Source: Alteromonas aquimaris
GTDB lineage: Bacteria; Pseudomonadota; Gammaproteobacteria; Enterobacterales; Alteromonadaceae
Direction: 5' to 3'
DNA length: 64,000 bases
NCBI RefSeq assembly: GCF_026183695.1
Contig: NZ_JAPFRD010000002.1
Location: 54,279-118,278 of the forward strand
Shown: positions 13,312 through 22,139 of the stretch, in pieces
Layout: each line of letters starts with the position of its first letter
Position numbering within the stretch: position 1 is the stretch's first letter
Position numbers and translations under genes: made by a program
Notes under the pieces: generated by a model
Seen by the model: the letters and a program-made list of their open reading frames with translations, nothing else
What the model was told of the DNA's origin: nothing
Database searches by the model: none

Positions 13312-15249
13312 ATGAATATTGGATTGTGCAGTGTCGAGATTCATTACGTTTGGACTGGGTTCGCCTATGATGCTGTGGATGGAGTAACAGAAGTCAGGTT
13401 TGAATCTGACGCACTACTGAGAACGGGTACTCATACCGTAAATGTTATCGCAGAAGATAGTAGCGGCAATGTGGCTCGGCGAACTGTAGAAGTGTCTATT
13501 TATCCGTCAATTCAAGTGGGTAGTAAAATGCATGCTGAAGCAGGGGCACAGGTGGATATGATGTTTGCCCTTAGTGGATTGCCCCCTGTTTATCCTGTTG
13601 AATTTGACTATCGTATATCGTACCCCGATGGCAGCAGTGAATACTATTACGACTCGATTCATGAGGGGCAGACATCCATACAGCGCATCGCCATTCCACC
13701 AACATCTCTACCTGGCGAACAGATAGAGGTGGAGTTGTTATGGGTATATAACACGCATATCAACTATTCTTCATCGAAGATGAAGATTGAAGTCATTGAT
13801 GACAATCGCCCACCTCGGCTGCAACTTTCCGCTTTTCAAAATGGGGGGGCTGTAACCGCCATCGATAAATCGGCTGGGAATGTAATACTTGAAGTGAAGT
13901 GGAGTGATATCAATGTTAACGATGAGATACAGATAGTAAATGGCTCAGCCAATACAGAAATATATGAAATTTCCTCAACGTCTCACTCAGTGATATTTGA
14001 GCTGAATCCATTAGAGTTAGATACATTCCTGGAGGCCGAATTCAGTATAGCTGAAAAAAATACGGCTGAAAAATATGGAGCTACTTCGAGCATTGAACTT
14101 ATGGTGAGGGATTCTCTACCCACCTTAGGGCATGGGGACAGCGATAATGATGGTATCTCTGATTTCGAGGAGGGTGTATTTGACGATGATCGAGATGGGA
14201 TCCCCAATTATCTGGATTCCAATAATGTTCCAAACAGGTTGCCAATGGCGTCGGGAGAGCGGGATATCGTTACTGAGTCAGGCTTAACTTTCTCGCTAGG
14301 GAATGTTGTTATAAGAAACTTTGGGAGCAATGCCGCGAATGCGACTATTGGCATAGAATCATTATTTTCAGAGGCAGTTTCTTCTATACCAAATTACACG
14401 GCCACGGACGAAAACGCAGCTTTACAGCCTATTAACTTTAAAGTTTCAGGTTTAGTGACTAATGGCGATACGGTAAATGTTGTTATTCCACTCAATAAAC
14501 CCATTGCGGCAGGGATGGGCGTGCGTAAATTTAGTCGCGCAGACGGATGGTATAACTTCGTCGAAGACGAGCATAACGCTTTATATTCGTCTAACCTGGA
14601 CAGTGACGGAAACTGTCCCTCCATTGGTTCAACCATGTACGCCTCTGGATTGCAGGAAGGTGCTGAATGCTTGTTGCTGTCAATTGAAGACGGTGGGCCC
14701 AACGATACAGATGGTGTGCAAAATGGTGAAGTTGAGGACCCTGTGTATGTAGCTGCGATAGCCAGTAGTTCTCCCACGGCAAAACTTGATGGGCCAGCAA
14801 CGGTGAAAGAAGGCCAGAGTTTCCACCTTGATGCAAACGGAAGTTCGGACCCCGATGGAGATATGTTGAGTTTTAGGTGGGAGCAGCTCGAAGGGCCGCA
14901 GCTGGCGCTGGAAAACCCTACCGCGTCGAGGCTTAGACTAATTGCCCCCGATGTCACAGAGGATTCAACGATGCAATTCAGGGTGACGGTAAGTGATGGA
15001 CATAGCAGTCATACTGCAATGTTAAGAGTGACAGTGACTAACCATGCAGACGATAGTGATGAGACTGGCGGTACTCAAGATCCGGTCACGCCCCCTGCCG
15101 TTAGTAATCAAAATCCAACTAAACCGCCTGCCAGTGCTTCTGGTGGAGGCGGAACGTTCGATTATATCTGGTACCTGTTAATGTTCATCACAATGTGCAT
15201 CAGAAATGTTCGCAACAACGATATCCGGTTAACCAGAGTAGAGAATTGA
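13312..15249 (+). CDS. N-terminally truncated surface/secreted protein with GlyGly-CTERM-like tail
   Basis: The 645-residue frame has no signal peptide and no ribosome binding site, and begins inside what looks like an Ig/HYR-like repeat (residues 15-65: DAVDGVTEV...GTHTVNVIAEDSSGNVA). Further beta-sandwich-like segments follow, then a thrombospondin-3-type calcium loop (DSDNDGISDFEEG and DDDRDGIPNYLDS, about 275-300) and a PKD/REJ-like domain around 490-585. The C-terminus has a linker, SGGGG, a hydrophobic helix and arginines, resembling the GlyGly-CTERM sorting signal read by rhombosortase. I infer a gene that lost its 5' end; it may be unexpressed. The original function is unknown. Confidence 0.6.
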   Translation: MNIGLCSVEIHYVWTGFAYDAVDGVTEVRFESDALLRTGTHTVNVIAEDSSGNVARRTVEVSIYPSIQVGSKMHAEAGAQVDMMFALSGLPPVYPVEFDYRISYPDGSSEYYYDSIHEGQTSIQRIAIPPTSLPGEQIEVELLWVYNTHINYSSSKMKIEVIDDNRPPRLQLSAFQNGGAVTAIDKSAGNVILEVKWSDINVNDEIQIVNGSANTEIYEISSTSHSVIFELNPLELDTFLEAEFSIAEKNTAEKYGATSSIELMVRDSLPTLGHGDSDNDGISDFEEGVFDDDRDGIPNYLDSNNVPNRLPMASGERDIVTESGLTFSLGNVVIRNFGSNAANATIGIESLFSEAVSSIPNYTATDENAALQPINFKVSGLVTNGDTVNVVIPLNKPIAAGMGVRKFSRADGWYNFVEDEHNALYSSNLDSDGNCPSIGSTMYASGLQEGAECLLLSIEDGGPNDTDGVQNGEVEDPVYVAAIASSSPTAKLDGPATVKEGQSFHLDANGSSDPDGDMLSFRWEQLEGPQLALENPTASRLRLIAPDVTEDSTMQFRVTVSDGHSSHTAMLRVTVTNHADDSDETGGTQDPVTPPAVSNQNPTKPPASASGGGGTFDYIWYLLMFITMCIRNVRNNDIRLTRVEN

Positions 15250-15495
15250 ATGACCCCTATGAAGGCAAATTTGAAGGGGAGTTTTAACATTCCTGACTCC
15301 TCTGTGCTTAATTAGAAGACAATTTTGATGAACTTAATTCTGTATATTTCCTTTTTTTTCACGTAACTTAACGGCTGAAAAATGTGTCGTTTTCAACAGG
15401 CGTGACCTGCGAAATCAAATAAAGCATCCACACAGTGATGTGATTCGCCTCCTTTGGAAATTGATGTAAAAACTAAAATAAAAAGAGCATTCTCT

Positions 15496-17034
15496 ATGGA
15501 ACAAACAAACGTATCGCCGGTACAGCGGCTTCTCAACAAGGTTGAAATCTGGGGAAATAAACTTCCCGATCCAGCTGTATTATTCATTATATTATTAGCC
15601 ACGGTGTGGGCACTTTCCTGGGCCTTATCCGGGGTCGATTTTGACGTAGTCGATCCACGTAATGGCGAGCCTTTGCGTATCAGTAACCAGTTCTCTGGTG
15701 AGGCGTTAACGCAGTTAATGTCTACTATGGTTACCAACTTTGCACATTTCCATCCGGTGGGGGTTGTGCTGGTTGCTATGCTGGGAATAGGAATAGCAGA
15801 GTATTCTGGTTTTATTAATGCAGGTTTACGTGCATTGTTATCGGTTACCGCCAAGTGGTTGCTGACACCAATGATTATTCTCATTGGTATTGTGAGTCAC
15901 TCTGCAGTGGATGCAGGTTACGTATTGGTTATTCCATTAGGGGGCGTGATTTTCTATGCTGCTGGCCGTCACCCATTAGCAGGGATTGCCGCCGCGTTTG
16001 CGGGAGTTTCCGGTGGCTTTTCCGCAAACTTTGTTCCCTCGGCACTGGATCCAATGTTGCAGGGGATTTCACAAGCTGGCGCACAGTTGCTCGACCCTAC
16101 TATCATACTTAATCCGCTAAATAATTATTACTTTACCGCTGCCTCTGCCATTGTGGTTACCTTATTGGGATGGTTTATTACGGATAAATTGGTCGAGCCC
16201 AAGCTAAAGAATAACCCGATTGATGGCGATATGTCTGATTTGCCCTCCATGGAGCCGCTGAAAGATAACGAACGAAAAGCTTTACGCTGGTCGTTGCTGG
16301 CGGTGGTTTTAGGCATAATCTTTCTGGTGGTTACCGCCTCATTTGAATCTTCACCCTGGCGGGGTAATGACGGCTCGTTAACGTCGTTTTCAGCACCGTT
16401 GATGAAGTCTATTGTACCGTTAATCTTTCTTCTATTTATGATCCCTGGTCTGGTGTATGGACTGATCATCGGTTCTATCAGAACCTCCAAACAATTTGTC
16501 GAAGGCATGACGAAAGCTATGCAGGGCATGGGCTACTATCTCGTCATCATGTTTTGTATTGCGCAATTTATTTACGCGTTCGGGCAATCCAACTTAGGCA
16601 TTTTGTTAGCGGTACAGGGCGCAGATTTCTTACAGGCAATGCAACTTCCTGCGGGAATAACCATTACAGGGATAATTTTACTGACCGGATTGATCAACCT
16701 GTTTGTGGGCTCCGCGTCGGCTAAATGGGCATTATTAGCACCCATCTTTATTCCCATGCTGATGCAATTAGGTATTTCGCCCGATTTAGCGCAAGCCGCG
16801 TATCGTATCGGTGATTCAAGCACTAATATCATCACCCCGTTGATGCCATATTTCCCATTAGTCGTGGTTTTTTGTCAGCGCTATGTGACTAACACAGGTA
16901 TTGGTACCTTAACGTCAATGATGTTGCCATTCTCAGTGAGCTTCCTGGTTGTCTGGACATTGTTTCTGGTTCTCTATTGGACGCTAGGCATTCCACTGGG
17001 CATTCAGGCATCGTATGAGTACAGCATGCCATAA
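15496..17034 (+). CDS. AbgT-family transporter (p-aminobenzoyl-glutamate transporter-like)
   Basis: A 512-residue inner-membrane protein of the AbgT family, whose members move p-aminobenzoyl-glutamate or export antimetabolites such as sulfonamides. Recognisable family stretches include NKLPDPAVLF near the N-terminus, SHSAVDAGYVLVIPL (about 135-150) and the C-terminal GDSSTNIITPLMPYF. About 11-13 hydrophobic helices are present. I chose ATG 15496 (AAAGAG upstream) over an in-frame TTG at 15454 because family proteins begin close to this point. A Rho-independent terminator follows. Neighbours do not reveal the substrate. Confidence 0.9.
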   Translation: MEQTNVSPVQRLLNKVEIWGNKLPDPAVLFIILLATVWALSWALSGVDFDVVDPRNGEPLRISNQFSGEALTQLMSTMVTNFAHFHPVGVVLVAMLGIGIAEYSGFINAGLRALLSVTAKWLLTPMIILIGIVSHSAVDAGYVLVIPLGGVIFYAAGRHPLAGIAAAFAGVSGGFSANFVPSALDPMLQGISQAGAQLLDPTIILNPLNNYYFTAASAIVVTLLGWFITDKLVEPKLKNNPIDGDMSDLPSMEPLKDNERKALRWSLLAVVLGIIFLVVTASFESSPWRGNDGSLTSFSAPLMKSIVPLIFLLFMIPGLVYGLIIGSIRTSKQFVEGMTKAMQGMGYYLVIMFCIAQFIYAFGQSNLGILLAVQGADFLQAMQLPAGITITGIILLTGLINLFVGSASAKWALLAPIFIPMLMQLGISPDLAQAAYRIGDSSTNIITPLMPYFPLVVVFCQRYVTNTGIGTLTSMMLPFSVSFLVVWTLFLVLYWTLGIPLGIQASYEYSMP

Positions 17035-17047
17035 TGCGTTAAATACA

Positions 17048-17071
17048 GGCCCGATTTGTTTCGGGCCTTTT
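17048..17071 (+). terminator. Rho-independent terminator after the AbgT gene
   Basis: GGCCCGA (17048-17054) and TCGGGCC (17061-17067) form a perfect 7-bp GC-rich stem with a 6-base loop, followed by TTTT, 14 bp after the stop codon. Confidence 0.85.
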
Positions 17072-17336
17072 CAACGTAAAAAGTCTTAGATTTTCTTGAT
17101 TCCGCCGCCACCACCTTATGACGACTACTCGTCACAAAAGTTAAACAACCTCAGCGCAAAGTGGGCCGAAATTGATGCGGATTGAGGTCATTTAATGGTT
17201 ATTTGGACAACATAAAATGTTGCATGAAAAACATTCGCATTTTAAAAATCCTCAGATACAATGCGCCGTTTTCTGAGCGCAAAATAGCGTTTCTCTAAAA
17301 CGAATACGGGGTTAAATTTTTATTGGGATAATTAGC

Positions 17337-18011
17337 TTGTCACACATGCTCGCAAACATCATCGATCTCCCTGCTCAAACTGATCATAGTCAATTATATG
17401 AACAGATAGCGCACGATATTGAAACTCAGGGGTATAGTATTCGCCTTGGCGCTTTACCAGCCAATATTGCTGAGGCGTTATTAGCCCATCAATTGAGTTT
17501 GAACAGTGCCAAATACCGGGAGGCAGGCATCGGACGCGGCGAAGACCAGATTAATAATCGCTTTGTCCGAACCGACGAAATTTGCTGGATCACCGGCGAA
17601 TCGGATGCCGGTAAACTTTGGCTGGATTGGGCTAGTGAGCTAAAAAGCTATCTCAATCGAAGATTGTTCCTTGGTTTATTTTCGTTTGAAAGTCATTTCG
17701 CCCATTACCCGCCCGGCGCTTTCTACAAGCGACATGTGGATTCGTTTAAAGGTAACACTAACCGGGTGTTATCGCTGGTCACCTATCTCAACTCCAATTG
17801 GGCAATCGACGACGGCGGTGAGCTGGTGCTGTATCGGGATGAAAACGACCAAGTGGGTACACGTGTCGTGCCATTAATGGGCACGCTTGCCCTATTTTTA
17901 AGCGAAGATTTTCCCCATGAGGTACTGCCGGCAGCGCGGGACCGTTATTCTGTGGCCGGCTGGTTTAGAGTAAATTCCTCGGTAACGGACAGAGTGGACC
18001 CGCCAAGGTAA
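17337..18011 (+). CDS. 2-oxoglutarate/Fe(II)-dependent oxygenase, prolyl 4-hydroxylase-like
   Basis: A 224-residue cytosolic protein with the double-stranded beta-helix of 2OG-Fe(II) oxygenases. The iron ligands are H133-x-D135 (RHVD) and H194 (FPHEVLP), and the 2-oxoglutarate-binding arginine is probably R203 (DRYSVAGWF). GGELVLY is typical of the P4H-like subfamily. The substrate is unknown; related bacterial proteins hydroxylate proline in other proteins or act on small molecules. The reading begins at a TTG after GGGATA; an in-frame ATG lies three codons later at 17346. The gene stands alone, with repeat-rich DNA downstream. Confidence 0.88.
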   Translation: MSHMLANIIDLPAQTDHSQLYEQIAHDIETQGYSIRLGALPANIAEALLAHQLSLNSAKYREAGIGRGEDQINNRFVRTDEICWITGESDAGKLWLDWASELKSYLNRRLFLGLFSFESHFAHYPPGAFYKRHVDSFKGNTNRVLSLVTYLNSNWAIDDGGELVLYRDENDQVGTRVVPLMGTLALFLSEDFPHEVLPAARDRYSVAGWFRVNSSVTDRVDPPR

Positions 18012-18594
18012 AGGGGCTACAGAAAAGTATTAGGCATGGTAGTAGCACCCTCCTCTTATCCGCCAGTGCTTGAGTAGGCGAGGAGTCGCTATGTCATTTC
18101 GATGAATTGTCAAAGAATGGCGTCCTCAAAACCCCTGTCATTACACGCAGGTGGGAATCTCCAAAGCCCCTGTAGTGGGGGTGATTATTGCTTTTAACTT
18201 TGCGTGGAGAGAAAGGAGATCCTCCGCCGACGCGGAGGATGACGAGGGAGGGCGGAGGATGATGTTGTTTAATTTTGTCATTCCCACGAAAGTGGGAATC
18301 TGCAAAGAGAGTAGTGGGGATGATTATTGCTTTTAACTTTGTGTGGGGAGAAAGGAGATCCTCCGCCGGTGCGGAGGATGACGAATAACTGCGTGTGATG
18401 ACAAATAACTGTGGGAAAATGGCCCTTTAACCCTTTCTAACACATTCTGTGATATAACTAGTCCACTATAAGCTGAGATTAAACAGCCACGCAGGTTCGA
18501 TACGCCTAAGAATATCCAAAAGCAGTAGCAATTTTTTTGTCTACCCCTGCGTAATGTAGCCTTCACTTTCTATTGTTCGTTCGTAAGGAGTTTA
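18012..18594. other. Repeat-bearing intergenic region
   Basis: A 583-bp gap between the oxygenase and the permease. Its centre is taken up by two direct copies of a REP-like module (18137-18245 and 18277-18384). The last 200 bp should hold the permease promoter, but I cannot single one out. Confidence 0.6.
18137..18384. repeat. Two direct copies of a REP-like module
   Basis: Copy A (18137-18245) and copy B (18277-18384) share the order GTCATT...GTGGGAATCT, GATTATTGCTTTTAACTTTG, GAAAGGAGATCCTCCGCC...GCGGAGGATGACGA. In copy B the palindrome TTCCCACGAAAGTGGGAA is intact; in copy A it is degraded. The same two palindrome families occur in reverse orientation at 1-203, so these are dispersed elements. 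A fragment GGCGGAGGATGATG lies between the copies. Confidence 0.85.
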
Positions 18595-19866
18595 ATGACG
18601 ACCGAAACCTCTAAATATCGTCGCGATATGGGAACACTCGGCGTGTTATTCATTGTGGTTAATGGGTTAATTGGCGCGGGCATATTTGGGCTCCCCGAAG
18701 CACTTCATGGTGCCGTCGGCACCTTTGCACCCTGGTTATTGCTGATCGGTGGCACGACAGTCATGGCTATTGTCATTTGTTTCATCGAATTGACCAAGTT
18801 AACTGACCGTTCGGGCGGACCGCAGCGTTATGTGGGTGACGCATTTGGTGCTTATCCGGGATTTGTTATTGGCTGGACTTTTTATGCGGCGCGGCTCATT
18901 AGCCAGGGTGCTAATGTGTTAGTGATGGCAGCTTATGCTGCAGCGCTATGGCCAGTGCTAGGAGAGGGCTTCGCAAAAGTCATTTTAATCATCTTAGTGC
19001 TGGGTGGGCTCACCATAATCAATGTCATCGGCATTGGGCGGGTGGTCATCGTGTTGGGCGCGATGACTGTGTTTAAGTTGTTGCCACTGCTGTTACTGAC
19101 AGTGATTGGTATCGGCGCGGCAACACATTCGGGGCCGGTCGAATTGCCTGAATTTAGTGCGGTAGAAGGCATTGCGTTAGCAGCACTCTACGCCTTTGTT
19201 GGGTTCGAAAATGCCACAATTCCGGCAGGAGAAACGAAAAACCCTCAACAAGCCATGCCACGTGCACTCATGGCTGGTCTTGCCGCGGTGACCCTGCTTT
19301 ATTTTGGATTGCAGTGGGCATACAGCCACAGCGTTATTGCAGGCACCGGATCTGATGCGCCGTTAACTGCGCTGGCAGGGGAATATGCTGGTGATATCGG
19401 TGCTATATTAATCGCCGCCACGATTGTATTAAGTGTGCTTGCCAATCTTACCGCTGGTCATACATCGGCAAGTCGCATACCCCCATCGTTGGCCGACGAT
19501 GGATTGCTTCCCGCCTGGTTCGGTAAGGTGTCACGCTGGGGAACACCTGCCAATTCAATCGTCTTTTTTGGCGTCGTAGCGATCCTGTTTTCCCTATGGG
19601 ATGACTTTTTGGCGCTGGCCGCTGTGAGCACGCTGGCGCGTTTGTTGGCTTATATCTCATCGATTGCCGCATTGCCAAAATTGCGACAGCAAGCAGGCTT
19701 AGCTCCATTCAATACAACCATCATAGTGGCAGCGCCGATCGCGTTATCTCTCAGTTTATGGGCGGCGACTCAAACCGACGCGACGCAATGGCAGGCGCTT
19801 GGTGGCTTTGCTATGGTGGGGACGTTACTATTTTTCATCGCGCGGCGAGCCAATAATGCGGTTTAA
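18595..19866 (+). CDS. APC-superfamily amino acid permease
   Basis: A 423-residue inner-membrane transporter with about 12 hydrophobic helices. The first helix contains the unwound glycine motif NGLIGAGIFGLP (residues 23-34), a hallmark of amino acid-polyamine-organocation permeases; AFVGFENATIPAGE (about 200-213) is the equally typical helix-6 region. The ATG follows TAAGGAG. Its specificity cannot be told from sequence, and it is monocistronic between repeat DNA and a convergent gene. Confidence 0.88.
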   Translation: MTTETSKYRRDMGTLGVLFIVVNGLIGAGIFGLPEALHGAVGTFAPWLLLIGGTTVMAIVICFIELTKLTDRSGGPQRYVGDAFGAYPGFVIGWTFYAARLISQGANVLVMAAYAAALWPVLGEGFAKVILIILVLGGLTIINVIGIGRVVIVLGAMTVFKLLPLLLLTVIGIGAATHSGPVELPEFSAVEGIALAALYAFVGFENATIPAGETKNPQQAMPRALMAGLAAVTLLYFGLQWAYSHSVIAGTGSDAPLTALAGEYAGDIGAILIAATIVLSVLANLTAGHTSASRIPPSLADDGLLPAWFGKVSRWGTPANSIVFFGVVAILFSLWDDFLALAAVSTLARLLAYISSIAALPKLRQQAGLAPFNTTIIVAAPIALSLSLWAATQTDATQWQALGGFAMVGTLLFFIARRANNAV

Positions 19867-20099
19867 TCCCCACTGCGCCCAGGGGGCTACTCGCACAAGA
19901 TTACAAATCGATGCAGTTTGCTGTAAAACGTAAAACGATAGTTGAAAGTTGCTACAGGTTAGGCCGCAAAAAGCCCATTGCAGGTTGAGCAAAAATCGTT
20001 CCATACCAATTTTGAGGCAAAAAAGGAGTCGATCCTATCTACTCGTCCTATAAACTTTTTAAAATATAAAGTGATAAGCTCAGGTAGCCTTTTACGCAA

Positions 20100-20651
20100 C
20101 TAATGGGCTGTAAAATTGTTCTCGACGCAAGCAGCAACAAAGTCTCTTGCCTCAGACATTAAGGCTGGGTGCGCATGACACAATGCATCAAGAACGAGGT
20201 TGAACCAATACAGATAATCATTTAAAAGCGCAGGCTGATAAACGTCGATTGTTTCTGCCAAGATAAAAAGTTCTGCCAGGATCAGGGTTTGAAGTTCTGC
20301 CGATGTCTTTTCCACGCCGGCAATATCAAAATCCGATAATGCATCAAGGTCAGCTGTTAAAGGTATATTTAGCGCAGCAACTTGCGTGATTAATTCTGCT
20401 ATATCGTGTCCAAATTGTTCTTCAATTTCAACAATATCGGTAAATTTAAGTGAAAGCTGACTATGTAGCCACGCACACGCTAAAAGGGTTTTACTATGAG
20501 GTAACTGAGAGAGTTTGTCTGCGACTGCTCTAGGATGATTGACAAATGCATGACCAGAGTAGGGAGAAAACAACCCTGCAAGAGCAAAACGTCTTGCGCT
20601 AAACAACGCTGCGCGTGAAATAAACGGGTCTTCTACCAAAATTGATTGCAT
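20100..20651 (-). CDS. Stand-alone degenerate RelA/SpoT-type HD-domain protein
   Basis: A 183-residue helical protein resembling the (p)ppGpp-hydrolase HD domain of RelA/SpoT and the size of small alarmone hydrolases. The aligned landmarks are GHAFVNHPRAVADKL (residues 33-47), CAWLHSQLSL (59-68) and EEQFGHDIAELITQV (about 77-91). In active enzymes the second block reads LHD with a nearby ED pair. Here the aspartate is Ser64 and the ED pair is missing, so metal binding and hydrolysis are probably lost. No synthetase domain is present. It may be a binding protein or a decaying gene; function unproven. Convergent with the permease and upstream of nothing obvious. Confidence 0.7.
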   Translation of the reverse strand: MQSILVEDPFISRAALFSARRFALAGLFSPYSGHAFVNHPRAVADKLSQLPHSKTLLACAWLHSQLSLKFTDIVEIEEQFGHDIAELITQVAALNIPLTADLDALSDFDIAGVEKTSAELQTLILAELFILAETIDVYQPALLNDYLYWFNLVLDALCHAHPALMSEARDFVAACVENNFTAH

Positions 20652-20796
20652 AACTTTTCCTCATCAGTGTGTTGTTGGCAGGGTGTACCACTGCACTTTA
20701 TTATTCGGCCCGTATGCAAGCAGGCGGATGTCCTTATCTGATGTTAGACTTTAGTCTACTAAAATGATCGAAGAGAGCAACAGTTAATTTAGGATA

Positions 20797-20840
20797 AAAA
20801 GGGGTCGGAGTCATTTTGCAAAATGACTCCGACCCCTTTT
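20797..20840. repeat. Perfect 44-bp palindrome downstream of prpF
   Basis: AAAAGGGGTCGGAGTCATTT (starting 20797) continues into TG and is followed immediately by its exact reverse complement, ending at 20840: a 22-bp stem with no unpaired centre beyond loop formation. It begins 17 bp past the prpF stop and has a T run on the minus strand, so it can terminate the prp operon. The GGGGTCGGAGTC core resembles REP-type palindromes associated with Y1 transposases in other bacteria (from memory, unchecked). Confidence 0.85.
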
Positions 20841-20856
20841 CCCATTTTCTGGCGTT

Positions 20857-22035
20857 TTAGGCGTCTACGGGGGGCGTGCGCACCCAGCCTTCCATGAGGA
20901 TACGTGCGCTGCGACTCATGATAACTTTTTCTACTTGCCAGTTATCGCCATCCTTTTGGGCGGCGGCGCCGACTTGTAACGTTCCAGAAGGATGGCCGAA
21001 GGTTACTGACTCCCTCACGTTGCCGCCCGCCGCTTTGTTAACCAGTGTGCCAGGAATTACAGCTGCGGTAGCTATGGCCACAGCTGCCGTACCCATCATG
21101 GCATGATGTAACTTACCCATAGAAAGAGCGCGTACACACAAATCGATATCGTCTGCTTGGACTTCTTTACCACTGGAAGCAGTATACGAGGTGGCTGGGC
21201 AGACAAACGCGATTTTGGGGGTATGCTGACGAGTAGCCGCTTCGCCCAAATCGTCAATAAGACCCATTTTAAGTGCGCCGTGCGCGCGGATAGTCTCGAA
21301 GCGGGCCAGCGCGGCAGCGTCACTGTTAATGTCATCCTGCAGTTCCGTTCCTGCATAGCCAATAGCTTCCGCATTCACAAAAATAGTCGGAATACCAGCA
21401 TTGATAAAGGTAGCTTCTACACTGCCTACTCCTGGTACATCGAATATATCGACCTGATTGCCGGTCGGAAATAACGCGCCTTCACCATCTGCGGGATCAA
21501 TAAATTCAATCTTTACTTCTGCGGCAGGGAAGGTGACCCCATCAAGTTCGAAATCTCCCGTTTCCTGTACCTCGCCGTTAGTTATAGGTACGTGCGCGAT
21601 GATGGCCTTTTGAATGTTAACCTGCCAGATACGCACTTCTGCAATGCCATTGCGAGGAATCCTCGCAGGTTCAACTAAACCGTTATTAATTGCAAACGCA
21701 CCTACAGCAGCAGTGAGGTTACCACAATTACCGCTCCAGTCGATGTGGGCTTTATCAATAGCCACCTGACCGAACAAATAGTCCACGTCGTAATCGGCTT
21801 TTTCGCATTTCGACAAAATAACTGTTTTACTGGTGCTTGAGGTTGCACCCCCCATGCCATCCGTGTGTTTTTGATAAGGATCCGGGCTGCCAATGATGCG
21901 CAGCAACAGATTATCGCGATAACTTCCTGGCTGCTGGGCTTTTTCAGGTAGATCTAACAGGTGGAAAAATACACCTTTACTGGTACCGCCGCGCATATAG
22001 GTGGCAGGTATTTTAAGCTGTGGAGCAAATGTCAT
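20857..22035 (-). CDS. prpF: 2-methylaconitate cis-trans isomerase PrpF
   Basis: PrpF isomerises the trans-2-methylaconitate made by AcnD to the cis form, so that the AcnD route of the methylcitrate cycle can proceed. The 392-residue protein starts at ATG 22035, supported by TGGAG nine bases upstream; an upstream in-frame start would add 21 residues unlike the family. MRGGTSKGVFF near the N-terminus, GGMGGATSSTSKTV (about 60-75) and SGNCGNLTAAVGAFA are PrpF signatures. It is last in the gntR-prpB-prpC-acnD-prpF operon, 105 bp after acnD with a hairpin between. Confidence 0.96.
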   Translation of the reverse strand: MTFAPQLKIPATYMRGGTSKGVFFHLLDLPEKAQQPGSYRDNLLLRIIGSPDPYQKHTDGMGGATSSTSKTVILSKCEKADYDVDYLFGQVAIDKAHIDWSGNCGNLTAAVGAFAINNGLVEPARIPRNGIAEVRIWQVNIQKAIIAHVPITNGEVQETGDFELDGVTFPAAEVKIEFIDPADGEGALFPTGNQVDIFDVPGVGSVEATFINAGIPTIFVNAEAIGYAGTELQDDINSDAAALARFETIRAHGALKMGLIDDLGEAATRQHTPKIAFVCPATSYTASSGKEVQADDIDLCVRALSMGKLHHAMMGTAAVAIATAAVIPGTLVNKAAGGNVRESVTFGHPSGTLQVGAAAQKDGDNWQVEKVIMSRSARILMEGWVRTPPVDA

Positions 22036-22089
22036 TATGGAACACTCCAAAATATCTCTGATTATATTTACAGAGAATAGAATTACAAA

Positions 22090-22112
22090 AGCCTGCAATT
22101 CGTTTGCAGGCT
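22090..22112 (-). other. Intercistronic hairpin acnD-prpF
   Basis: AGCCTGCAA and TTGCAGGCT form a perfect 9-bp stem with a 5-base loop, 28 bp past the acnD stop. It may tune read-through to prpF or protect the 3' end of the upstream message. Confidence 0.65.
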
Positions 22113-22139
22113 AGCTTATCTCACTGACTTAGTCGTGTT

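Noticed and set aside
14394-14957. 187-codon antisense frame in the truncated surface-protein gene
   Set aside because: Low-complexity serine/proline-rich translation typical of a shadow frame. The sense strand shows recognisable domains.
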